NCBI GenBank assembly: GCA_016293365.1
Contig: JAEDEK010000105.1
Span: 1 to 6,567, forward strand
Length of the DNA stretch: 6,567 nucleotides
Source: Bulleidia sp.
GTDB lineage: Bacteria > Bacillota_I > Bacilli_A > Erysipelotrichales > Erysipelotrichaceae
Direction: 5' to 3'
Shown here: piece after piece, positions 1 through 4,935 of the stretch
Layout of the letters: the number at the start of each line of letters is the position of its first letter
Numbering within the stretch: the first letter of the stretch is position 1
Program-made: the position numbers and the translations under genes
Notes under the pieces: model-generated
Database searches by the model: none
Seen by the model: the letters and a program-made list of their open reading frames with translations, nothing else
What the model was told of the DNA's origin: nothing

Positions 1-1114
1 CACCGCCGATACCGACAATTTCACCTGTCTGGTTGTTCATGGTAATCACACCGATTTCCTCGGTTTCGCTGTAGAAGTTGATACCGTATTCACCGGATTC
101 AATGCTTTCGATTGTATTCTGAATCGTCGGATTCATCGCTGTGTAGATTTTCATGGATACATTGAACGGATCCTGACCTGTAATCTGGTATGCTTCCTTG
201 AGAGCTTCATCGATATAAGCCTGATACTGATATCCGTTGGAATCCAGTGTGCTGTACTGATCGATCAGAAGATCTTCTACGCGGATGCTTGAAGCAAGCG
301 CATATTCCTCATCATTGATATAACCGTGTCTGTTCATCAGATACAGAACATTGTTTCTGCGGTCTGTGGCATGATCCAGATAGTTATGCGGGTCATAGTA
401 ATATGGGGAATTGATGATTCCTGCAAGCAGGGCGCATTCCGACAGGTTCAGCTGGCTGACGGATTTGCCGAAATACTGTTCGGCAGCCTTCTGTACGCCT
501 CGGATATTGCCTACACCTCCAAAGTTCATCTTGTTCATATACATTTCGAAGATCTGCTTCTTGGTGATCTTTTTTTCCAGCTGCATAGCAAGATCAATCT
601 GCTGAATCTTGTATTCGATGTTACGCGTTTTGGAAACACCGGTATCGTCATTCTGGAAATATGTCAGTTTGACCAGCTGCATCGTGAATGTGGAACCACC
701 AGATACATTCCGTGTGACGACTGTATCGATCATGGATTTGACAAAACGTGGAATATCGAAACCGTTATGTGTGAAGTAACGGGAATCTTCGATCGACAGG
801 AATGCATCGACCAGTGCTTCCGGTACCTGATCATATGTGATGTTTTCTCTCAGCTGTGCACCGACGTCTGCGATCTCGTTTCCATCTTTGTCAAATACAA
901 GAGTGGACTGATTTGTTTCAAAATCTGCCAGATCAAGGGTCGGTTCATTCTGAAGAAGGGTATCAATGGCCATGATGCCGACTGCTCCAAAGACAAGTTC
1001 AAAGCCGACAAGGACTGCCATGATCAGTGTCAGAAACCGGAATCCATGAAACTTCTTTCTGGCTCCAGGTGGGATGATCTTTTTCTTTCTGCCTGTTTTC
1101 CTGTTTTCGTTCAT
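1..1114 (-). CDS. Class A penicillin-binding protein (PBP1A/PonA-like), N-terminal part, truncated by window edge
   Basis: Bifunctional peptidoglycan synthase. The part present covers the cytoplasmic tail, membrane anchor and glycosyltransferase (GT51) domain, which polymerises lipid II on the outer face of the membrane. Reading leftward from ATG at 1114 gives 371 codons without a stop. Residues 1-25 are basic. About 28-50 form a single hydrophobic anchor. GT51 motifs follow in order: EDSRYF at 109-114 with catalytic Glu109, GGSTFTMQ at 139-146, KKQIFEMYMN at 185-194 with the second Glu190, GVQKAAEQYFGK at 206-217, and LSECALLAGIINSP at 224-237. From about residue 353, EIGVITMNNQTGEIVGIGG resembles the entry to the transpeptidase domain, whose SxxK serine lies outside the window. 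An SD, GGAGGA at 1126-1121, sits 6 nt before the ATG. The ATG overlaps the recU stop (ATGA), so the two are translationally coupled, as in the Bacillus recU-ponA operon. Oddity: GGSTFTMQ replaces the usual GGSTITQQ. Confidence 0.93.
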   Translation of the reverse strand, partial: MNENRKTGRKKKIIPPGARKKFHGFRFLTLIMAVLVGFELVFGAVGIMAIDTLLQNEPTLDLADFETNQSTLVFDKDGNEIADVGAQLRENITYDQVPEALVDAFLSIEDSRYFTHNGFDIPRFVKSMIDTVVTRNVSGGSTFTMQLVKLTYFQNDDTGVSKTRNIEYKIQQIDLAMQLEKKITKKQIFEMYMNKMNFGGVGNIRGVQKAAEQYFGKSVSQLNLSECALLAGIINSPYYYDPHNYLDHATDRRNNVLYLMNRHGYINDEEYALASSIRVEDLLIDQYSTLDSNGYQYQAYIDEALKEAYQITGQDPFNVSMKIYTAMNPTIQNTIESIESGEYGINFYSETEEIGVITMNNQTGEIVGIGG

Positions 1115-1695
1115 TTCGTTTCCTCCGTTTTAAAATACAGTTCTCTGATAATACTCAGATAATCAACCGGGATGACATAGTTATATGGTATCTGGTACCC
1201 GTTTTCCAGAAACCATGTATACGGTATACTTTTTCTTCGGGATTCCTTCCGGAAAGAATTGACTTTTTCCTCCATGACAAGAAAACACTGATAATAGTAC
1301 GTAAACCGTACGATGATAAAGGCAATGCCTCCCTGTGAAGTGACATTTGCCAGATGAGAAAGCTGATGTTCGTGAATCAGCTGAAGCGGGAAGGATGTTC
1401 TGGAAGCACATTCCTTTGCTTCAAAGTCAATGTATTTTCCACGATACAGACCGTTGTAGTCCGTCGTGGATGGAATCTTGTAATATGCCTCTGTGATTCT
1501 GGCGGCTCTTCGCTCGGGATAGTCTACCTTGACAACCTGAACAGGTGTTGGTTTTTTGTGAATGATCGCAATGTTTTCCTGCAGATAATACGCATTGGAT
1601 ACATTGATATCGTGCTCGAGATCCATGCCACGGTCTGCTGCAGGAGTGGATGGACGGTTCCAGCTGCTCTTCTTTCCATTGGGATAATTTACCAT
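1111..1695 (-). CDS. recU: Holliday junction resolvase RecU
   Basis: Endonuclease that cuts four-way DNA junctions in recombinational repair and chromosome segregation. The protein has 194 aa, close to the 206 aa I recall for B. subtilis RecU. Conserved blocks, numbered from the ATG at 1695, are MVNYPNGK at 1-8, RGMDLEHDIN at 22-31, IHKKPTPVQVV at 45-55, STTDYNGLYRGKYIDFEAKE at 76-95 and SFPLQLIHEHQ at 101-111. The likely metal-binding active site is Asp79, Glu92, Lys94 and Gln111. Start choice: a GTG four codons upstream (1707) is also open, but the ATG gives the family-typical beginning (M-x-x-YPNGK) and has a weak GGTGG about 9 nt upstream, so I prefer it. It is the first gene of a leftward operon with the class A PBP, sharing ATGA at 1111-1114. 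The pairing with a PBP gene is the usual Bacillota arrangement. Confidence 0.95.
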   Translation of the reverse strand: MVNYPNGKKSSWNRPSTPAADRGMDLEHDINVSNAYYLQENIAIIHKKPTPVQVVKVDYPERRAARITEAYYKIPSTTDYNGLYRGKYIDFEAKECASRTSFPLQLIHEHQLSHLANVTSQGGIAFIIVRFTYYYQCFLVMEEKVNSFRKESRRKSIPYTWFLENGYQIPYNYVIPVDYLSIIRELYFKTEETK

Positions 1696-1715
1696 TCGAT
1701 TTACCACCGACTTAC

Positions 1716-1721
1716 ATTATA
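1716..1721 (-). promoter_or_regulatory. Probable -10 box of the recU-PBP operon
   Basis: A perfect TATAAT reads leftward at 1721-1716, about 20 nt before the preferred recU ATG. At 17-bp spacing the -35 position (1744-1739) reads TTCCTT, a poor match to TTGACA. The promoter call therefore rests on the -10 box and its position in the divergent gap. Confidence 0.5.
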
Positions 1722-1750
1722 CATTTGTTCACATAATTAAGGAAGTCCTG

Positions 1751-1779
1751 TTGTTTTTTCATTTTTCGGATGCGATAAT
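1751..1779 (+). promoter_or_regulatory. Promoter of gpsB
   Basis: TTGTTT at 1751-1756, a 17-bp spacer, then GATAAT at 1774-1779 preceded by TGC, which makes an extended -10 (TGn-GATAAT). The expected transcription start is near 1786, leaving a very short leader that begins almost at the SD AGGAAGG (1787-1793), 6 nt before the gpsB ATG. It lies back to back with the recU promoter within about 60 bp. Confidence 0.6.
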
Positions 1780-1799
1780 AATCAGCAGGAAGGTGAACT

Positions 1800-2135
1800 A
1801 TGGCAGGAAAACTGAATTTGGACCCACAGACAATCGTCGACAAGGAATTTGATGTGGACTTTAAAGGATATAATCCGGATCAGGTCGATCATATGCTTGA
1901 CCTGGTCATCCAGGATTATCAGACATACCAGGACATGATTGCAGAATACAGCCGGCGTCTTTCCGACCTGGAACGTACCAATGCTTCTTTACGTGCCAAA
2001 TTGATTGAACTGGAAGGAAAAGCACGGGCAGGGCAGGATGCTGATCCGATGTTTTCCGGTTCCAGTAATATAGACATTCTGAAAAGATTGTCACGTCTGG
2101 AACAGAAGGTATTTGACGAAAACGGAAAACGGTAG
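1800..2135 (+). CDS. gpsB: Cell division/elongation coordinator GpsB (DivIVA-like)
   Basis: Small cytosolic coiled-coil adaptor that docks class A PBPs and other cell-wall proteins at the division site and lateral wall in Bacillota. It has 111 aa, slightly longer than the roughly 98 aa I recall for B. subtilis. The N-terminal DivIVA-like part shows KEFDVDFKGYNPDQVDHMLD at 15-34. Tyr24, Asp30 and Asp34 align with the groove residues known to bind PBP tails in Bacillus and Listeria. A coiled coil follows at about 35-75, then a polar linker, and the C-terminal hexamerisation motif NIDILKRLSRLEQKVF at about 89-104, matching the B. subtilis block FDILKRLSNLEKHVF. Its PBP partner is encoded in the divergent operon next door. 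The order recU/gpsB/rnpB resembles the Bacillus neighbourhood. I see no terminator between gpsB and rnpB, so gpsB transcripts may run into rnpB. Confidence 0.93.
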   Translation: MAGKLNLDPQTIVDKEFDVDFKGYNPDQVDHMLDLVIQDYQTYQDMIAEYSRRLSDLERTNASLRAKLIELEGKARAGQDADPMFSGSSNIDILKRLSRLEQKVFDENGKR

Positions 2136-2141
2136 TATAAA
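2113..2141 (+). promoter_or_regulatory. Promoter of rnpB, inside the 3' end of gpsB
   Basis: TTGACG at 2113-2118, exactly 17 bp, then TATAAA at 2136-2141. This is a near-consensus sigma-A-type promoter. The -35 box and spacer are gpsB coding sequence, and the -10 box starts on the base after the gpsB TAG. It predicts an RNA 5' end around 2147-2149, which fits the start of the P1 helix of RNase P RNA. Confidence 0.8.
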
Positions 2142-2147
2142 AGTGTT

Positions 2148-2501
2148 CGCACATGAGGCAGCCGCTGGCATCTGCCAGAGGAAAGTCCATGCTCGCACAG
2201 TCTGCGATGGCTGTAGTGTTTGTGCTGGTCCAATCAATAAGGCCAGGCACTGGAAACAGTGACGGCGGAGCGGAAACCTAAAGAGAAATCCATGGTCAAT
2301 GCCCTTAAGGTGTCACAGTGACGCAGCTTTGAAGGAAACTTCAAAGGTGGAACGAGATAAACCCCTCAAGCGAGAAACCCAAATTTGGTAGGGGAACTGC
2401 GGAAGGTGAAATGAAACCGGATGCGGGTACTTCGGTACAGATAAATGGCTGCCGCTTCCTGAAAAGGAAGAACAGAACATGGCTTATGATTGTGCAACTG
2501 T
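2148..2501 (+). ncRNA. rnpB: RNase P RNA, bacterial type B
   Basis: Catalytic RNA that matures the 5' ends of tRNA precursors together with the RnpA protein. Landmarks in order: GAGGAAAGTCCATGC at 2178-2192 (5' strand of P4), a GAAA-capped hairpin CACTG/CAGTG at 2248-2261 (P8-like), GTCACAGTGACG at 2312-2323, ACCCCTCAAGCGAGAAACCC with AAATTTGGTAGGGGAA at about 2361-2396 (characteristic of the Bacillus-type RNA), and ACAGAACATGGCTTA at 2472-2486 (3' strand of P4). The ends pair as P1, with GCACA at 2149-2153 against TGTGC at 2490-2494, apart from small bulges. The length of about 350 nt is somewhat shorter than the roughly 400 nt of B. subtilis. Exact ends are estimated from the promoter, P1 and the terminator. 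The small antisense reading frames across this stretch are not genes. Confidence 0.96.
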
Positions 2502-2530
2502 GGGAAGGGTCTAAAGCCCTTCTCATTTTC
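2502..2530 (+). terminator. Intrinsic terminator of rnpB
   Basis: GAAGGG (2504-2509) pairs with CCCTTC (2517-2522) around a 7-nt loop. A G-C and a G-T pair can be added at the base, and a modest T-tract (CATTTTC) follows. It sits directly behind the P1 3' strand of RNase P RNA. Confidence 0.75.
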
Positions 2531-2556
2531 AAATATCATGGAAAACATGATATACT
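2528..2556 (+). promoter_or_regulatory. Promoter of pgsA
   Basis: TTCAAA at 2528-2533 (4 of 6 to TTGACA), 17-bp spacer, then TATACT at 2551-2556 with TGA just before it (extended -10). It begins inside the T-tract of the rnpB terminator. The spacer and the start of the -10 box are filled by a perfect inverted repeat, listed separately. Confidence 0.65.
2533..2553. repeat. Perfect 8-bp inverted repeat in the pgsA promoter, possible operator
   Basis: ATATCATG at 2533-2540 and CATGATAT at 2546-2553, separated by GAAAA. The 21-bp element fills the -35/-10 spacer and overlaps the first bases of the -10 box, where a bound dimeric repressor would block polymerase. A role as operator is inference. 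It lies upstream of the predicted transcription start, so it would not be an RNA hairpin of the pgsA transcript, although rnpB read-through RNA would contain it. Confidence 0.5.
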
Positions 2557-2583
2557 GAAACCCATGGAGGAAACATAGAGTTT

Positions 2584-3177
2584 ATGAATTTACCTAACAG
2601 ACTGACTATTTTCAGAATTGTGCTGATCCCGGTGATCATTCTTGTATATCTGTTCCCGTATGCCTCATTCGGCATCGAACCGGCTGTATTTACAATCGGC
2701 AATACATCCATTTCCATCATCAATCTGGCTGCCCTTGCCATCTATGTCATTGCGGCATTGACGGATGCTCTGGATGGACACATTGCCCGTTCCCGTAACA
2801 TGATTACGACATTCGGCAAGTTTGCCGATCCGATTGCGGACAAGCTTCTGACAACAACGCTGTTTCTGCTGTTCCTTTCCCGCGGCATGATTCCGTTTAT
2901 TCCGGTTTTCATCATGATCGCCCGTGATACGGTGGTGGATGGCTGCCGTATGATTGCTGCCAACAACGGAAAAGTTGTTGCTGCCCAGATGATGGGAAAA
3001 CTCAAGACGGTATTTCAGATGGTAACCATCGCCCTGATTCTGCTCAATAATCTGCCGTTTGAACTGCTCCATCTGCCGGTAGCGGATATCATGGTATGGA
3101 TGAGCGCGCTTGTTTCTCTGATTTCCGGTGTACAGTACTTCTCCCAGCTCAAAGACGATATTTTTGAATCAAAATAA
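2584..3177 (+). CDS. pgsA: CDP-diacylglycerol--glycerol-3-phosphate 3-phosphatidyltransferase (PGP synthase)
   Basis: Integral membrane enzyme that transfers the phosphatidyl group from CDP-diacylglycerol to sn-glycerol-3-phosphate. This is the committed step to phosphatidylglycerol and cardiolipin. The 197-aa length is normal for the family. The complete CDP-alcohol phosphatidyltransferase signature DGxxARx8Gx3Dx3D is present: Asp61, Asp64-Gly65, Ala68-Arg69, Gly78, Asp82, Asp86. Hydrophobic segments lie at about 10-26, 44-60, 88-112, 140-155 and 165-185. The start MNLPNRLTIFRI is typical of PgsA, so the ATG is secure, although the best SD (GGAGG, 2566-2570) lies 13 nt away, longer than usual. 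A nearer, weaker AGAG ends 3 nt before the ATG. It sits upstream of recA as in Bacillus, but without an intervening cinA. It could be confused with other CDP-alcohol transferases, but the N-terminus and length favour PgsA. Confidence 0.93.
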   Translation: MNLPNRLTIFRIVLIPVIILVYLFPYASFGIEPAVFTIGNTSISIINLAALAIYVIAALTDALDGHIARSRNMITTFGKFADPIADKLLTTTLFLLFLSRGMIPFIPVFIMIARDTVVDGCRMIAANNGKVVAAQMMGKLKTVFQMVTIALILLNNLPFELLHLPVADIMVWMSALVSLISGVQYFSQLKDDIFESK

Positions 3178-3179
3178 CA

Positions 3180-3206
3180 GAAAAAATGCGGCAGAATCAT
3201 TTTTTC
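3180..3206 (+). other. A/T-rich hairpin between pgsA and recA
   Basis: GAAAAAATG (3180-3188) pairs perfectly with CATTTTTTC (3198-3206) around a 9-nt loop, starting 3 nt after the pgsA stop. The T-run is part of the stem and does not follow it, so it is not a standard intrinsic terminator. It may weakly attenuate read-through or stabilise the pgsA mRNA end. Confidence 0.4.
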
Positions 3207-3216
3207 CGGTAATAAC

Positions 3217-3222
3217 TATAAT
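3217..3222 (+). promoter_or_regulatory. Probable -10 box of recA
   Basis: Perfect TATAAT, 21 nt before the recA ATG. No good -35 box is found at 16-18 bp spacing (GAATCA at 17 bp). No GAAC-N4-GTTC LexA/DinR box is visible between pgsA and recA, so the usual SOS control of recA is not apparent here. Transcription from the pgsA promoter could also reach recA. Confidence 0.45.
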
Positions 3223-3243
3223 GTACCAGGAAGGAGGCTATAT

Positions 3244-4275
3244 ATGGCCAAAGAAAAAAACGAAGTCCTGAGTGATGAAAGAAAGGACGCCCTGCTGAAG
3301 GAAGCCCTCAAGGCCATCGAAAAGGAATATGGTAAAGGTTCCATCATGAAACTGGGGGATCGTGTCAATGTTTCGGTTGATGTGATCCCGTCAGGATCTC
3401 TTGCGCTTGATCAGGCTCTTGGCATCGGTGGTTATCCGAAAGGAAGAATCATCGAAATCTATGGACCGGAATCGTCCGGTAAGACGACACTGGCACTGCA
3501 TGCGATTGCGGAATGTCAGAAAGCGGGAGGCAGATGTGCATTTATTGATGCTGAAAATGCGATCGATCCTGTCTATGCGAAAAATCTTGGTGTTGATATC
3601 GATGAACTGATTCTTTCACAGCCGGATTCCGGCGAGCAGGCTCTGGATATCTGTGAACTGCTTGTCAAAAGCGGAGCCATTGATCTGATTGTTGTTGACT
3701 CTGTTGCTGCTCTTGTACCTCAGGCGGAACTGGATGGTGAAATGGGAGATGCATCGGTCGGTCTGCAGGCAAGACTCATGTCCAAGGCAATGCGTAAGCT
3801 GGCCGGCGTTATGAATCACTCTATGACAACTGCCATCTTCATCAACCAGCTGCGTGAAAAAGTCGGCGTCATGTTCGGTAATCCGGAAACAACTCCAGGT
3901 GGAAGAGCTCTGAAGTTCTACTCTTCTGTCAGGCTGGATGTACGACGAGGGGAAGCTTTGAAAAACGGACAGGATGTGTATGGTAATATTACCAAGATCA
4001 AGGTTGTCAAAAACAAGGTCGCTCCACCATTCAAGACAGCTACCGTCAATATGATCTATGGCGAAGGTATCTCTCATATGGATGAAATTATCACTCTTGC
4101 GGTGGATCACGACATCATTGACAAGTCCGGTGCATGGTTCTCATACAATGGTGAAAAGATCGGTCAGGGAATCAATTCCGTGCGTGAATACATGAAGAAT
4201 CATCCGGAATTTGATGAGGAAGTCACACAGCGTGTCAAGACAGCACTGATGCCACAGCCTGAAGTATCAGAATAA
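3244..4275 (+). CDS. recA: Recombinase RecA
   Basis: ATP-dependent DNA strand-exchange protein, which is also the co-protease that triggers LexA cleavage where an SOS system exists. It is full length at 343 aa. The Walker A motif GPESSGKT is at 74-81, catalytic Glu104 at 104, and Walker B LIVVDSVAAL at 148-157. The DNA-binding L2 region NQLREKVGVMFGNPETTPGG is at 201-220, followed by KFYSSVRLDVRR at 224-235 and KVVKNKVAPPFK at 253-264. The C-terminal tail after the GAWFSYNGEKIGQG block (296-309) is short and only mildly acidic. The SD AAGGAGG (3231-3237), 6 nt before the ATG, is near perfect. Two positions differ from the common sequence: AENAIDP where AEHALDP is usual (Asn105), and MGDASVG where MGDSHVG is usual. 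RRGEALK also replaces the more common RRxExLK pattern. None affects the ATPase motifs, so the gene should be functional. It ends at a strong terminator. Confidence 0.98.
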   Translation: MAKEKNEVLSDERKDALLKEALKAIEKEYGKGSIMKLGDRVNVSVDVIPSGSLALDQALGIGGYPKGRIIEIYGPESSGKTTLALHAIAECQKAGGRCAFIDAENAIDPVYAKNLGVDIDELILSQPDSGEQALDICELLVKSGAIDLIVVDSVAALVPQAELDGEMGDASVGLQARLMSKAMRKLAGVMNHSMTTAIFINQLREKVGVMFGNPETTPGGRALKFYSSVRLDVRRGEALKNGQDVYGNITKIKVVKNKVAPPFKTATVNMIYGEGISHMDEIITLAVDHDIIDKSGAWFSYNGEKIGQGINSVREYMKNHPEFDEEVTQRVKTALMPQPEVSE

Positions 4276-4290
4276 CAGATTCAGAAACAT

Positions 4291-4321
4291 GGGAAATTCT
4301 GCAAGCGGAATTTCCTTTTCT
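4291..4321 (+). terminator. Intrinsic terminator of recA
   Basis: A 10-bp stem, GGAAATTCTG (4292-4301) with CGGAATTTCC (4306-4315), contains one G-T pair and is capped by CAAG. TTTTCTGT follows. It lies 16 nt past the recA stop and ends about 16 nt before the PAP2 start, so the PAP2 gene must use read-through or its own promoter. Confidence 0.88.
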
Positions 4322-4337
4322 GTATTACCATGTACAT

Positions 4338-4823
4338 ATGAAAAAAACACTGCAGCAGAAAATCACAGACGCATTATCACATCATACAGGTGCCATAACT
4401 GTGCTCAAAACACTGGACAGGGGACTGACTTCTGTATTTTATGCCCTTTATCCGATGCTTGTATTATACGTGTTCCTGCAGAAACATCCTCTGCGTTGGC
4501 GTATGCTTCTGATTCCAGGAATATCTTTTGTGCTTGTTTCTGCTTTCCGCCATATTGTCAACAGATCACGTCCCTATGAAAATGGAATCATCCCGTTATG
4601 GCAGAAAGACAGGGAAGGTCATTCTTTTCCAAGCAGGCATGTGTTTTCAGCGTCTATGATCGCCATGTCCATCCTGCAGGTAAACAGTACTGCAGGTTTT
4701 ATGCTGCTTGTGCTGGCCGGCGTTGAAGGAGCGATCCGTGTACTTGCCGGTGTCCATTATTGTTCCGATGTTGCAGCCGGATGGATCATCGGAGTTGTGT
4801 GCGGATTTATGTACTGGCTGTAA
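4338..4823 (+). CDS. PAP2-family membrane phosphatase
   Basis: Small integral membrane protein (161 aa) of the PAP2/vanadium-haloperoxidase phosphatase family, which removes phosphate from lipid phosphates such as phosphatidic acid, PGP or undecaprenyl pyrophosphate. The substrate cannot be told from sequence. The three catalytic motifs are present in variant form: RHIVNRSRP at 71-79 (KX6RP with Arg for the first Lys), SFPSRH at 96-101 (PSGH with Arg for Gly; His101 retained), and RVLAGVHYCSD at 134-144 (nucleophile His140 and Asp144 retained). Hydrophobic stretches are at about 31-48, 56-70, 103-116, 119-133 and 145-161. No Shine-Dalgarno sequence precedes the ATG. A three-codon frame (ATG at 4330, TGA at 4339-4341) overlaps it as ATGA, probably by chance. 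Placed between pgsA/recA and rny, a role in lipid or undecaprenyl recycling is plausible but is inference. Start confidence is moderate. Confidence 0.85.
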   Translation: MKKTLQQKITDALSHHTGAITVLKTLDRGLTSVFYALYPMLVLYVFLQKHPLRWRMLLIPGISFVLVSAFRHIVNRSRPYENGIIPLWQKDREGHSFPSRHVFSASMIAMSILQVNSTAGFMLLVLAGVEGAIRVLAGVHYCSDVAAGWIIGVVCGFMYWL

Positions 4824-4857
4824 GCACATCCGAATTTGCGCAGACAAGCGATAGTTC

Positions 4858-4887
4858 TTGAAAAACATGCACTGAAAATCGTATAAT
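4858..4887 (+). promoter_or_regulatory. Promoter of rny
   Basis: TTGAAA at 4858-4863 (5 of 6), 18-bp spacer, TATAAT at 4882-4887 (6 of 6). The expected start is near 4894, giving a leader of about 42 nt before the rny ATG. There is no terminator between the PAP2 gene and this promoter, so read-through may also contribute. Confidence 0.75.
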
Positions 4888-4891
4888 AATC

Positions 4892-4910
4892 TATGGATGA
4901 AAATTCCATA
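4892..4910 (+). other. Small inverted repeat at the start of the rny leader
   Basis: TATGGA (4892-4897) and TCCATA (4905-4910) with a 7-nt loop lie at or just after the predicted transcription start of rny. It could be a 5'-end stabilising hairpin or a protein site. With 6 bp of mostly A/T pairs it may equally be chance. Confidence 0.3.
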
Positions 4911-4935
4911 CAGCAATAAGGAGGGGTAACACAAT

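Noticed and set aside
326..1162. A 278-codon open frame on the + strand
   Set aside because: It is antisense to the class A PBP, which shows ordered GT51 motifs. The + frame has no recognisable domain and a Cys-rich composition typical of shadow frames.
1718..1731. GAAC-AAAT-GTAT, reading leftward, resembles a LexA/DinR box over the recU -10
   Set aside because: The right half differs from GTTC at two positions, and no second box is visible at recA to support SOS control.
1906..2250. Overlapping minus-strand frames of 104-114 codons across gpsB and rnpB
   Set aside because: They run through the conserved 5' domain of RNase P RNA and antisense to gpsB. They are chance frames.
2564..2578. Four-codon leader frame (ATG GAG GAA ACA TAG) upstream of pgsA
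   Set aside because: It has no SD of its own, and its second and third codons are simply the pgsA SD. Coincidence is the simplest reading.
3180..3206. Intrinsic terminator after pgsA
   Set aside because: The hairpin is almost all A-T pairs and its T-run forms the stem with no T-tract after it, so I list it only as a hairpin.
3616..4110. A 164-codon open frame on the - strand
   Set aside because: It is antisense to the most conserved part of recA, with no independent support.
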